This document shows, one piece after another, positions 38,047 to 50,023 of a stretch of 64,000 bases of DNA. The notes beneath the pieces are model-generated. The model was not told the origin of the DNA, searched no databases, and saw only the letters and a program-made list of their open reading frames with translations. A program made the translations under genes and the position numbers. How positions within the stretch are numbered: position 1 is the stretch's first letter; every line of letters begins with the position of its first letter. This DNA is from Saccharina japonica (Eukaryota; Sar; Phaeophyceae; Laminariales; Laminariaceae), in assembly GCA_008828725.1 (NCBI GenBank), contig MEHQ01002936.1:124001-188000 (forward strand), read 5' to 3'.

Positions 38047-39030
38047 CCCGAGAACAACGCCGCCTCCGCGGTATCATCTCAGGCATTCTCTCCTTCTTAA
38101 ACACGGCTCTCGGTCCTTACAACCGGGGTATCTTCCTTGTCACGTATACCGCATACGATAAATATGCATACTATACCAACCATCCATACTGTCTCCAGCA
38201 TTCCAGCTCGAAAAAATCATATATCGTATGAAGACTGCGAGGCAACTCGGCACAAGCATGTGGTTGTATAGCACTACCTATCAATAGCCTATGAAGTCAC
38301 GTGACTAGGGAAAGCTTGAGGCAAACGCACCCAGGCCTGATTCTTCCCGTACATACATCGAGGTCATTATTCCCGGGGCCATAAGTGATCGCTCCCGCCA
38401 GCCCCGACCTCTACGTACCGGTCTCTCTCGACTCGAAACTGTGGAGCATTACTCATACTCGCACCTGTTCCTCCGCCTCGAAGAGATGTACGGCCAAACT
38501 TGACTCTGCCCCCAAAGCCTGCCGACCCCTCCAGACGACCCGCGGTGCTTGTCAGAGAACAGCTCACCATCAGGCTGCCCTCCTTGCTCCCTTTGCCACC
38601 ACCGGGGACTCCCGACGATGGCGGTGCAGCACTCCTCCCTGCTGTACCTACGGTGGCTACCTCGCCACCGGACTCTCCCTGCTGCGCCTCGCTTTCTCGA
38701 GTAGTTCTCCGAAAAGCTCGTCTCCAAAAGCATGATGATCATCCCACCAAACTCCTGATTTAGGTGCCACCTCGAGCCATATCGAATACAACCTGGGACA
38801 TCAGCTGAATATAAAAACAGCAGCTCATTCCTCGAAAAAACACTTCCAACTTCATACTAATACTTCATAAAATACAACATATCAACGACCAAGCAATAAC
38901 GAGAATTTAAAACGTTTATATAAAACAACAAAATATTACGCTCCCCACCCACAATGTTGTAAGGACGTAAGGACCTGTGATTACACTAACACGACCATAC
39001 ATAGGAACCCCCCCCCCTAACCCCCCTATA

Positions 39031-39494
39031 AATATACCGGTATGATATATTTATAGGTTGGGTTGGCGTCGGTTGGCAACGACGCTGTAAAACACGCCAC
39101 TCGCTGCGTGGAGCTAGACAACCAGGGTGCCGTTTTTTTTTGTTATTTTTTTTTGGCGGTCACCAAAGCTGGCGGTCGAGTAGATCATTTGTGCGGGGTG
39201 GAGAATTAGGGTTAGGGTTGGGGGTTGGGTTGGGTCTACGCCCGTGCCTTGATCCCACCAGGAAGTGCTTCCTAGCTCGCAAAGCAATGCGAGAAGTGAA
39301 CAGCCCGCCCCTAGGAAGATCCGAGCTAACGCATTGTATAAGGGGCTCGATCATTCTGCGCACTGATACTATATAACCCGAATAGAGGAGGCAAGTATGA
39401 TATTTGGTAAAAAAGTAATCGAGTACATCTATATCACAAAATGTGTTGTTAGACGAGGGTGGGGACGGGGGAACAGGGGGACGGGGGATGGGGG
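39031..39494. other. Single-copy centre of the foldback element
   Basis: This spacer between the palindrome arms is asymmetric. It holds an AT-rich palindrome (TATAAATATACCGGTATGAT), a T-rich run, a telomere-like G-rich stretch (39,206-39,234) and a strongly G-rich stretch toward the right arm. A 38-bp segment near 39,067 (GGTTGGCAACGACGCTGT) recurs at 61,824. No gene is seen. Confidence 0.7.
39206..39234 (+). repeat. Telomere-like G-rich stretch
   Basis: Two TTAGGG units are followed by TTGGGGG, TTGGG and TTGGG. It is too short to be a real telomere; it could be an interstitial telomeric relic or chance within a G-rich spacer. Confidence 0.4.
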
Positions 39495-42400
39495 GGTAGG
39501 GGGGTGGGGGGGGTTCCATATGTATGGTCGTGTTAGTGTAATCACAGGTCCTTACGTCCTTACAACATTGTGGGTGGGGAGCGTAATGTTTTTGTTGTTT
39601 TATATAAAGTTTTTAATTCTTGTTATTGCTTGGTCGTTGATATGCTGTATTTTATGAAGTATTATTTATGAAGTTGGAAGTGTTTTTTCGGGGAATGAGC
39701 TGCTGTTTTTATGTATTCAGCTGCTGTTGTGATGCCCAGGTTGTATTCGATATGGCTCGAGTGGCACCTAAATCAGGAGTTTGGTGGGATGATCATCATG
39801 CTTTTGGAGACGAGCTTTTCGGAGAACTACTCGAATAGCAAGGCGCAGCAGGGAGAGTCCGGTGGGAGGTAGCCACCTAGGTACAGCAGGGAGGAGTGCT
39901 GCACCGCCATCGTCGGGAGTCCCCGGTGGTGGCAAAGGGAGCAAGGAGGGCAGCCTGATGGTGAACTGTTCTCTGACAAGCACGGCGGGTGTCTGGAGGG
40001 GTCGGCAGCTTTGGGGGCAGAGTCAAGTTAGGCCGTGCATCTCTTCGAGGCCGAGGAACAGGTGCGAGTATGAGTGATGCTCCACAGTTTCGAGTCGAGA
40101 GAGACCAGTACTGTTGAGGTCGGGGCTGGGAGCGATCCCCTTTGGCCCCGGGAGTAGACCTCGATGTATGTACGGGAAACAGCAGGCCTGGGTGCTTGTG
40201 CCTCAAACTTTCCCTGTCACGTGACTTCATAGGCTATTATTATATGATAGGTAGTGCTATACAACCACATGCTTGTGCCGAGTTGCCTCGCAGTCTTCAT
40301 ACGATATATGATTTTTCGAGCTGGAATGCTGGAGACAGTATGGATGGTTGGTATAGTATGCTTTTGATAGTATGCGGTATACGTGACGAGGAAAATACCC
40401 CGGTGTAAGGGACCGAGAGCCGTGTTTAAGAAGGAGAGAATGCCTGAGATGATACCGCGGAGGCGGCGTCGTTCTCGGGTGCAGCTACTGTCTGCTGCAC
40501 AGCAGCAGTAGCTACAAGCCCCAAGGAGGAGTATGTCTTTTGGGCACCCCCCGTCGTTTGGTGGGTGGGGGGAAATCGTGCGGCGTCAGCCGCACGTATC
40601 TGCTACGGGGAGCTTAGTAGTGGATGGAGCAGCACTGCCGCAGCAGTAGCTACAAGCCCCAAGGAGGATGTATGTCTTTGGGCACCCCCGTGGGTTGGTG
40701 GATGGGGGGACGTATTCGCTACGGGGAGCTTAGTGGTGGATATGCGATGCGTGACGACGGCTTTCAAAATGGAGCAGCAACTGCCTCGCAGCAGTAGCTA
40801 AAAGCCCTACGGTAAAAAGTCGTAGGCACCCTCGCCGTATTTGGCGAGGGGCACTTCACGGGAGTATGTGAAGGAGAGGGGCAGATGCGGGGAGCTACGT
40901 GTCTGCTTACTCCGCGAGAAGACGCATGGTCGAAGCTAGGGCCATGCGCCCACGTGACGCCTACAGTACAGGCGGTGAGGGGATAAGCCGCGTGAGAATA
41001 TCGCGTGCACCCTGCTACGGAGAGGTGGGTGGTAGGGTTGGTGGGTGCCGGGTGGTTTCGTGACGCTGGGCAGCATTTATACACGAGGAGAATAGCGCCC
41101 GCCATAGCTAGCGCACGGGGGACCGAGCGCGCTTTGCGACAGCAGCCGTGACAGCAGCAGCACCAGCAGCAGCGACGGCAGCAGCTACAGCAGCAACGAG
41201 AGCAGCAGCAGAGGGGGGGGTGTCGCGAAAAGGACAGATGTGAGTATCGTCGACTGGGGAATTGCACTCAGTATTACGCGGAGCGACGAGGGGCATATCT
41301 ATTAAAGAGGTGGGTATTCCGCAAGGAGGGTGTTGTTTTCTTTGCGATGAATACACCTACCAGTATGTTTTTGATCGTACAAATGGAGATATGTATCGTT
41401 TGCGACTGTGTTGAATTTATGAAAGGTAGACTACCGTTCGTTTTTCTGGAGAGGTAAGTCGTATGTTCGGTATATACTATAGGAGATTGCTTGTTTGCGG
41501 CGGGGTGTGGTGTTCCGAGTCGTAAATAAAATAAAAACAAGTTACCACGTTGATTCATTAAGCATGTCAACCCCGATTCCCCTTTTTTTGGAGTAGAAGG
41601 GTTTTCTGATATAGGCACCGCGTCTTCACAATTCCAGGTTAGAAAACGGACTGCAGTAGTTTGGCCAGCAGCGAGTATTATTATTGTGATTTACTTCACA
41701 ATCTATTTCTGATTTTCTGTTGGAGGGCACACGGTTGACGAGGATGGGGAGCTTTATCCTGAAATTCCAATAGGCTAAGGGCGTCCCCCACAGGGCAAAA
41801 ATAGTTGGTAAATATAGGTTGTGCAGTGAAATTGCTGGTATTTTTGTAGTGGCAGCTAGTTACTGTGTCGAATGGGATAGGTTACAGGGGGCTGATGGAT
41901 AATTATGGCGTTATTGTTTTTCTACAGAGAAGATGAATGAGTGATGCACCATCTAAGATTGGTATCGTTCTGGATGGTATACGTTGCCTTTTCGGAGAAG
42001 TAAGGGTACGTGATACTTAGATGCACCTTGGGAGAGGGATATATATATTATGTGTGGTATTGGTGGGAGTAACTGACTATATTGAATTTTGCGGGTATCT
42101 TATGTTTTTGTCTGTCTACTATTGATTGCAAAATGAAGGAGGGTGAGCTCATTCATGAATGGTTTGTTAGTACCAGTATCATTTATGCGGACAATTGTTC
42201 GCATAAGAGAAAGGTGCTTCTCCAGAACCTGGGGGATGGTTGATCTTGTTCGGGAATTAAGAAGCATGTATTCGAATAACGTGAAAGCTAGTGAGTAGAG
42301 CCAAAAAGGGGGTATGTTTGGTTTTGTGTTTCACGAGCTATCAATTGTTTCGGATATTTTTAGCGTCGACTCAATCCTAGTTTGCGGAAATGAAGGCTAT

Positions 42401-44170
42401 CTCGCTTTCTCTACCGTTTGTTAGGGTCTTGTGCCAAAGACGGTGGTAGTAGGGGACGAAGATATTTTCTCCGGGAGACCTTGGGATTTATGGCGTTTTA
42501 TTTTTCGTTGGTTTTTAAGTCGTGACGCGGCTGTTGAGGTCTCATTCAATTGCAATGGTTGGAAGTGGAAGTATGGAAGAGGTTTTTGCTCGTCGTGGTG
42601 AGGATGAGTTTCCTCTTGCCATTTGTTTGGTTTTGTGGTGAGGGTTTGGAGTCTATTTATTTCGACATGGTCGACACTACTGTCATGTAAATAATTCAGG
42701 AGGGTGTTCGTTGGAGATCCTGTATATGACAGTTTCATGTCGGGCTTTGCGTCGGTTCGGGCTATTCGCATGCGGTGTGTTATTTGCTATTTTGACTTTC
42801 TGGGCTGATGAGCGCATGGCTCTCTCTACTGCTCGCTTGCGCTGGTGTTTGCGCTTGCCTGTGGTACTGCTAAGGGACCGATACTAATAAAAGACTTACA
42901 AACCAATCTCGCTCGAGGCAAACCAACATCGGTTATCCCCGTCTATTCATACGTGAGCTCCCTTTCTTGCAACCCACCGTACAAAGCCGGATTTATGGAA
43001 TATATATTATACGAGGTATGAAAAAACAAACATACGGAAACATTTGAAATGCTGCAACCTCCACGATGTCACATTTAAAAACCGCCGCACATTAGTTTGC
43101 GGTACGAGTAGCAAACACAGAATCAGGCGTGGTACGTTGCTACCCTGCCTGCTAGCTATGTACATTTTCCTACCATCACTGTTGCATCACCCTTCCCTAT
43201 TGCCCTGAACTCTACCCACAACGACGGTCCTTTCTGCTTTCCCCGTCGGCCGTGCGGGTCACTTGACTATGAACCGTTCGGCCTTTTCGGGGACCCCCCG
43301 GGAGACCTTGCGCACCTAATTCGCCGACGTGGGACAGTGCGTCGTCAAAGCTAAAAACACTAGCCGGTGTTATTCCGTGCAGCTATCATTTGTCCGGAAA
43401 ACGTTCATGTCGTCAACTGGGCTGCTATGCCATGTACTCGATGGCCCGTCGGGTCTCGGGCTTTCCCCACCGGCGATCGTTGCGAACATCACCCGAACGC
43501 GTCATCGCCCCTCCTGTTGCGGCGCTACGCCCCTCGCAGGGGGTCTTCTTGGGTGCATTCGCGTACGAGTAGGAGGTGGTGTAATGAGTTTCAGTGTCGG
43601 TACTTAGTTAAAGACGCCCATTCTAAAGCTAACTTGAGGGTGTGGTGCTCCCAGCAACTCGTACGTACCCGAAGTGCTTCGCCTTTAGGTTCACGTCACA
43701 CACCCGTACAGCAGGCTCTATCACTTTCATATTATCCCTGAAGCACGGGAACATTCATACAGTGCAGGGCGGTCGCCATATCCATGGCTATACTCCGGGC
43801 CAGCTCGAGCTCGTTTATATCACGCCCGTATGAGACGGATTCGGCATTCAGTCTCGATTGCGAATGTTCATCCGATCGGAATTACATTGTACATGTTGGA
43901 ATTTATATACTAAACCTCCCGGTTGAAGCAACAATATGACGAAATACTTTGACATGTGGCCGTGCCTGATTTCTGAGGCGGCTCGCGGTAAACAGGAGAC
44001 CACGGCGCTATCTTCCAACATAAGCAACATCTTTAAAGATGGCGGCAGGCGTATCCTTGCGTCGGCATGCGGCAGATCTATATATATATATATCCCTTCA
44101 TATATATATATATATTCATCCCTTCATATACATATATATATATTCCTTCATATTGCCCACGCCCCGTGAG

Positions 44171-44331
44171 ATGTGGGAACATCTGCATCGCGGCCACCTG
44201 TCAACCCCTCCACGCCCCCACTCCCCCACACCACAACCTGAACCATCCACTGGCCAATCCAAGACCGCCATCAAGCTTCGCGAACCCTGCTGGACCGGAC
44301 CGAACAGTATCGTGAACACGGCTTCGATCGG
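44171..44331 (+). other. Candidate coding exon, proline-rich, product unknown
   Basis: From an ATG the frame reads with GC-rich third positions, is rich in proline and histidine, and ends ...CWTGPNSIVNTASIG at a plausible GTGAGC donor (44,332). The next in-frame codon after the donor is a stop, consistent with an exon boundary. An AT microsatellite lies just upstream. I do not recognise the product; it could equally be a retroelement gag-like relic. Confidence 0.25.
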
Positions 44332-46510
44332 GTGAGCTCACGTTCGGTGTTTTTCTTTTGGGTGCCCAGTTCTCTGTCACGACCGGATCGACGAACACCC
44401 ACCACGTTACCGGTGTATTTTACTTTACGACGGTGGGACGTCGAGTAGAAACTCTGCAGTAAGAAGGTGTTACGTAAGTCACAAAACAACCGGACACGCG
44501 AAGAAGCCTTGGGTGCCGACGTCGCGGCGCAAGCTACGCTTGGGGAAAACCAATGACGCGATAAATATGGGTGTGTCTTTGCTGAACGCTCGGAGCTCCT
44601 CACAAGATGAACTCAATATCTCAGCCGAAACATGATATATATATATACGCGTATGTACCTAAACAGTTTCCTTGCGCAAACCGACCAATACTTTAATGCG
44701 AATAGTCCCAAAATATATATATATATATTCGTCATATGCTCGTACCAACCGGTAGTTGCCCCCCCCGGGGATCTCAACCAGCCAGATACTGCCGAGCCTA
44801 ACAGTGCAGCCCCTACGGCAGGGTGCGTCAGTATCACAGCGCACAGGTAATTTGTGAGGATCATACGATTGAAGACCTATTTGTACCTCGCCCAAATACG
44901 GGCTTTAAGGATACTATAAAGAGCAATGCCCGATGGGCAATCTCCTATGCCTAAATAGCTCAAATATCTAGCGATACTGCCGTGAAAGAGAAATGCTATC
45001 CCAGCGATATTGACGTCACCCTACCGGGCGACGAGTCTACGGGGTTTAGCGGAGAGTAAGCGTTCGCCCTAATGAATGTCGTCGACACACCCGCGGCAAC
45101 ACAGTTTTAGTGGCGCACGTCGGAGTGTTTGTGCAGTGAATCGACGGTTGAAAGTACCGCCTATGATATATAGGTTAGGACAGTCTAGATGCCCAGGTCC
45201 CAAGGCGTTTATGGCAGAGGTTCGAGACAAAAGACCGAAATAAAGACAGAGAGACAGGCGTGAAAAGCCGACCAGCTCTCGTGCGGCTCTCGCGCAGATG
45301 GTTTGACATACGGACGTGTGTTGCCCCATGCGTCAGTGAACCATTCACCCGGAAACCACGACAACACACGGGAGAACAGGCCTGCAGGACGGCCACCATT
45401 CTTCGTTCCTATCCGTAGCTCTAACTCGATCTTCCTAATGGAAGGTGGGCAAAGTGAGACCTTCTCACTTCAAAGCTCTTTTTTGATGACCGAGCATCCC
45501 TCAAAGTCCACAAAACGTAATTCAAATCCAGACGACAGACCGATCCTTATTAAACACTCGTAACGCATTTTTGAACGCCGCAAATCACGAAACGCCTACA
45601 CGACGAAACCAAATATAAATGACCATCTATGTCAGCGCGGCTAGGAGCGTCCACAGTTGCGCTAAGTGCACAGAATGTAGGACAGTCCGCCCCTCGCGCG
45701 TTTATTTTCGTCCACAGAAATGTGTATCGGCTATTCTATACTGCAAATTACATATTACGCACTGTAATTACAAAGACATATATTTATAATAGTTAGATCT
45801 CTATGTGTATATATTTATATACACACAAGACATGGCCGGCAGGGCTTGCGTGTCGCATAGCAAATATACGAGCAAACATATCAGTGTCACCGGTAGTTAA
45901 TCACTTGAGAACCTCAGCCAATTCATATGCTCGTACCATAAATATACACGTATACTGAAGCACAAGGAATAAATTATTATATTAATAGTCGTAGTATGTG
46001 CGTACAAATATTCATACGTGTTTTTGGATTACAACAGCCAGTGAAAGTTCAGGCTGTCCTTTCTAGTTACATAATCTAAAAACGCAATGAACCAACTGAG
46101 GCCAGACATTATGCAATCTTATTTTGGGTGATTATGCTAATCTTTACCGAGGTTGCGGGGTATCTGCTCACAAATCTTATCAGAAATGATCAGAATCACA
46201 TGTTGTGGGGCCTGTTGGGTAGGAAAAAAGTTCCTCCTTGATTTTATCAATAATAAGTTTTGACCAAATGTTTTATTTTGGCGGCCTTTTTCCAGCTGCC
46301 TTTTTCAACCACTTCTAAAAGTGATCGAAAACGTTTTTGCACGAGACCTTGGAGACATTGCACAACTGTGTATGGGTTATACACTGGCGGTCTGTGGGCC
46401 ATGAAGGTCACGACGATACGAGCGTGGCTACTTTGTCTGGTACAGCACCCGTGCATCGACCACCACGGAGGGGAAGAGCATCATCAGCATAACTTTGGCC
46501 GATAACGTGT

Positions 46511-46768
46511 GTGTTGTGGCCGTCCAACAGCAGCTGCGCCACCAGAAAACAAGTTCGAGAAAACAAAAAACAGCAGTCTAACGTTTTTTTTTCTGACTCA
46601 TACGACGGCCGCAGCTCGTGCTCCGTGAAAGCGAAAGATTCTTGCTGTTCCAGCCTTAGGCAGCTCCCCAAGAGGTTCCGCATTCCGTTTCCTTTCTTCG
46701 AGGAGCTGGTGACGAAGGTTAATCGCCTAACCCGGCATGGGACCACTCGTTCGTGTCGTAGAGCTTAG
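46511..46768 (+). pseudogene. Possible PIF/Harbinger-like transposase fragment
   Basis: The frame ends with LRQLPKRFRIPFPFFEELV, resembling the N-terminal F(R)xxFRxPxxxFxxLV block that precedes the helix-turn-helix of many PIF/Harbinger nucleases. Nothing downstream looks like the DDE domain (usually ten times longer), and the frame stops about 25 residues later. The call rests on one short motif remembered from the family, and it could be coincidence. Confidence 0.3.
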
Positions 46769-47196
46769 AATCTGAACTATGTTCTGCTTTTCCTGATCCC
46801 CCATGAAATATAGCAAACAACACCATAACAAGATAGCACATCGAACAACGATGTCGTACGATTTGTTGGAGGTGGAAAATCCGACCTTCCTTCCGTTTTT
46901 AATCACAAAAAAATAATGCTGCATAGAATCTGGCCTGAGCTCGTATAATCTAGTTGTCCATGCGACACAGAACAATCATCGTTCTTCGCGGTGACCCCAC
47001 ATCTCTGACGTGGCTTCCTCTCTTCAAGACTTGTAAGACTTGTGGGTAGGTCCCCCATGTCTTGGGGAATGCATCTTTCAGCAATTAATCGCGCGATGGA
47101 ACCCCGCTCGAAAAATCCTACTTTTAGGAGTTTCGCCCTCAGGGTTGCTCAGCGAGTTGATTCGATCGGCTACCTCTCTGCGACAACAAAATCCAG

Positions 47197-47350
47197 AACA
47201 CGGCTCACTGCGCTTTTGTGCGATCAGCTATGGCCTGCAAATGGCCTCGCGAGAGACCGCGGTCAATGCCGTGTCCATCGGTGTTAGCGACACGGGGCCC
47301 AAGCGGTCCGGCTGTGCGATTGGCTATATCTCTGCACGGTTCAACTTCAA
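47197..47350 (+). other. Candidate internal exon, product unknown
   Basis: An AG acceptor at 47,195-47,196 and a strong GTAAGT donor at 47,351 bound a 154-bp stretch. In one frame it has nearly all C/G third positions (CTG, GCC, TCG, GAG, ACC, GCG, GTC, GTG, ATC). It reads ...YGLQMASRETAVNAVSIGV... and ends ARFNF. All three plus-strand frames are partly open, which weakens the case. No partner exons were found. Confidence 0.3.
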
Positions 47351-48641
47351 GTAAGTGCCTAACAAATAAAATATTTACAAATATCTGTTAAATCGAAAAA
47401 AACGGCTGCTTAGCGGTGTACGGTTTTCGCAAGTTACAGAACAATTGTCGTGAAAAACTGGTTTTTGCGCGATAAATTCAAACCAACGTACCTCAGGGTT
47501 GTCCTTAACCGATTCAGGACTGAAAAAAAGTTCCACACTATTTCCTAGTAGTTCGTCCCCAAGTACGTGGGAGCAGTTCTCGAGGGGTTAGCTATCCGTA
47601 TTTTAGGTTTAAGTTGTTATGAGATTTGGGTTTTCACGGAAAGGCGAAAATAATAGTTTCTTCACACAAACAGGACCACCACACCAGCCCCAGACACAGA
47701 ACCGTAACTACATATATACGAGTATAGCACCAGCCACGATCGAGGGATTCATGCGGATGGGGGTTCAATTGCGGTCGGCCTGGTAAAGAGGCATCCACCA
47801 GCAACTCTCGTTGTGTAAAAACGCTCAACTATTATTTGTAACTACGTATTATACGATACTGGTATTACTTATCAGTCACTGCAACCTACAGTTGGGTTTT
47901 TTCGAGTGCCAATCCATCTATATTGGCAGTGCTTTGTATAAATTTTTGATACTCAAATGAATATAAACTTCTCTGTACGAAAGACCAGTAAGTACATCAC
48001 TGTGTAAATACAAAGGGACGCTTCGTCCCGGTTTTTTCCCCTCAATATTGTTACTGTAAATGGGTGACTATGCAGCCGCTCACTTGTAAAACTGGTGCGT
48101 GCTGAGATACGAGCAGACGTTTGTTCTTTGGCGCAAACGTTTTCTGAATGATGGGAGTCTATAACAAAAAAATCGTCCTATTTCCATCCTTGTGTTGCAA
48201 TAGTTGTTTTGTTGGTGTATGCTTAGTTTAGGCCATGGTATCAATCATGATGTAGCACTTCTTCCATGTTCCTTCAAAATCAGTATTCGGATTGTGTACT
48301 GAGAGCACCTCAGGTGACATCCCTCATAATAAAAAGGATACACGTCTACCGTAGTTCCCAACTATCAAACAACGTGTATATACCTGCATATAATATATAC
48401 ACGTTGCAGGGTTCGTATTTACGGAACACAAGCAGCAGGTTTTGGTCAGATGCTAACACCACCGGTCGGTGTGTTTTAATTACTATAGACAAACAGTGGT
48501 GTGCTTGTCGCTCAAGTTCACGGCTGAACACTTTTGGTGGACCGTAGAAAATATTAAATATAACATGGTCAGTAAAACTAGGGACAAATACACATGTTAA
48601 AGTGTACCTGGTACAATGCCCTATTTGCTATGTATGGTGGT

Positions 48642-48982
48642 TGTTATAAGGATTACCCTGGGCTGGATAATCGATCGATCTTTTACCCCTATAGCTCAGC
48701 ACGTAATACCCTCACATTTGACGTCGTCGAGGACACGGGTTCGAATCTCACTTCGAACGTTTCTTTTATAGAAACGCTTGCGCGTGCGTCCCTAAAACAC
48801 ACGTCCCCCTGGTTCCCCAGGTATTGAAACGAAGCGGGTAGGTCAACATACGGCCGTATACGGTACCGACGTCCCAAATATCCCGCCGTTCAGACGGGGG
48901 GAGAGTGTTATAAGGATTACCCTGGGCTGGGTAATCGATCGATCTTTTACCCCTATAGCTCAGCAGGTAATACCCTCACATC
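48642..48982 (+). repeat. Tandem tRNA-like unit of 264 bp, cut by a gap
   Basis: TGTTATAAGGATTACCCTGG begins at 48,642 and again at 48,906. Each copy continues to TATAGCTCAGCA, an A-box-like D-arm; the first also has a B box GGGTTCGAATCTC at 48,737. The stem spacing between the boxes does not give a proper cloverleaf, so this is tRNA-derived rather than a tRNA gene. The second copy starts right after GGGGGGAGAG, which looks like a polypurine tract before an LTR starting TGTTA. The unit could therefore be a tandem SINE or a terminal-repeat relic. The second copy runs into a run of N. Confidence 0.6.
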
Positions 48983-49138
48983 NNNNNNNNNNNNNNNNNN
49001 NNNNNNNNNNNNNNNNNNNNNNNNNNNNNNNNNNNNNNNNNNNNNNNNNNNNNNNNNNNNNNNNNNNNNNNNNNNNNNNNNNNNNNNNNNNNNNNNNNNN
49101 NNNNNNNNNNNNNNNNNNNNNNNNNNNNNNNNNNNNNN
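48983..49138. other. Assembly gap (156 N)
   Basis: Unknown bases. The gap falls inside the second copy of the 264-bp tandem unit, so the true number of units may be larger. Confidence 1.
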
Positions 49139-50023
49139 CCCCCCCTCTCCTTGTCGCCTCTCTAGTCGTCCTCAGCTGCATGTCGTCGAACAATCTCACC
49201 GTAGGGGTACCACGTAGTGCCTCAATATTTTCTGACCGGTTGAGCTCCTCACTTGAGTAACCACCGGATACTACTGTACTATTATCATTTTACTGGTATG
49301 TTTGTTTTTAGACTATAGCATTGAAAGTTTTGGTCGGGTTGCGCGAACGAATGTTTCCGAAGTCAGTCATGTGTCGGGTGAGATACTGAGCCCCTCATGC
49401 GAGGAGCTCAGAAAATTCTGCTGCGCCCCTACCGTGGGATGAGTCCGTAGCTGGCTCGTCTCCGCTTCGGCCCTGTGCCACCTCGCCATGAAAGGGTCCG
49501 ACGCCTCAACGACCCCCCGATATCACACCCCACTCTTCTTAGCCGCTCTCTGCCATAGTAACGTCTCTGCTCCGAACACAAAAGAGGAGCTTTCTGTGGA
49601 GCCCTCTGTCGCTCGAAAAACCCTGAGGTCATCTGCTAGACATTGGGCCCAGTTTTTTGCTGGTCGGCTGTTTCAAAATATAATAAACACTGTTGGATCG
49701 TATGAATTGTCAATCAAAATGAGTCTTATGTTCAGGGACAGAGTGGAATATATACTATTAATAATGCGTTCGCCTGTTAGACTTATCTGTGGTGAATGTG
49801 GCGCCGAAGAGATCTGGCAGCCGTACCAAAAGATTGAGCATGTCAATGTAACGTATATATGCTAACAACGTATACATTTGCGGGCCTAAGAGCTTAGGTT
49901 TAGGATCTATGACACCTTCCGTAAGGCGTATTTCTTACAACTAAAATAACCTTACAGTAAACAGTTTATAGTATACGGTATGCAGTTTTTTCTGCTGATT
50001 TCTTGTATATATCTCTGTGCAGT

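Larger units (their letters stand above)
35589..42928. mobile_element. 7.3-kb foldback (giant palindromic) element
   Basis: The ends are TGTTGGTTT...AGCGAGATTGGTTT on the left and its complement on the right. Inverted similarity continues almost without break to about 39,030 and 39,495, leaving a single-copy centre of about 460 bp. Arms are imperfect: about 88-93% similar in outer and inner portions and about 99% over 36,555-37,500 (partner about 41,000-41,985). Frames in one arm are mirrored in the other (36,899-37,249 plus and 41,274-41,618 minus differ by about one residue), so they arise from the palindrome. None resembles a transposase. Only a dinucleotide TC is repeated at the borders, so the insertion mechanism is unclear. 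The left border is set by the break in hAT-like element 3. It could be a Foldback-type transposon or a palindromic duplication. Confidence 0.85.
42929..48641. other. Mostly unassigned stretch with weak exon candidates
   Basis: It contains AT dinucleotide microsatellites (44,078-44,150, 44,630-44,645, 44,712-44,728) and GC-richer patches at 43,330-43,600 and 44,165-44,335. No gene can be assembled. Sequence to the right of the foldback element does not continue hAT-like element 3 or copy B. Confidence 0.4.

Noticed and set aside
48680..48760. Possible tRNA gene (TATAGCTCAGCA and GGGTTCGAATCTC)
   Set aside because: The anticodon arm cannot be folded with correct spacing, the acceptor stem does not pair, and the segment is part of a tandem repeat.
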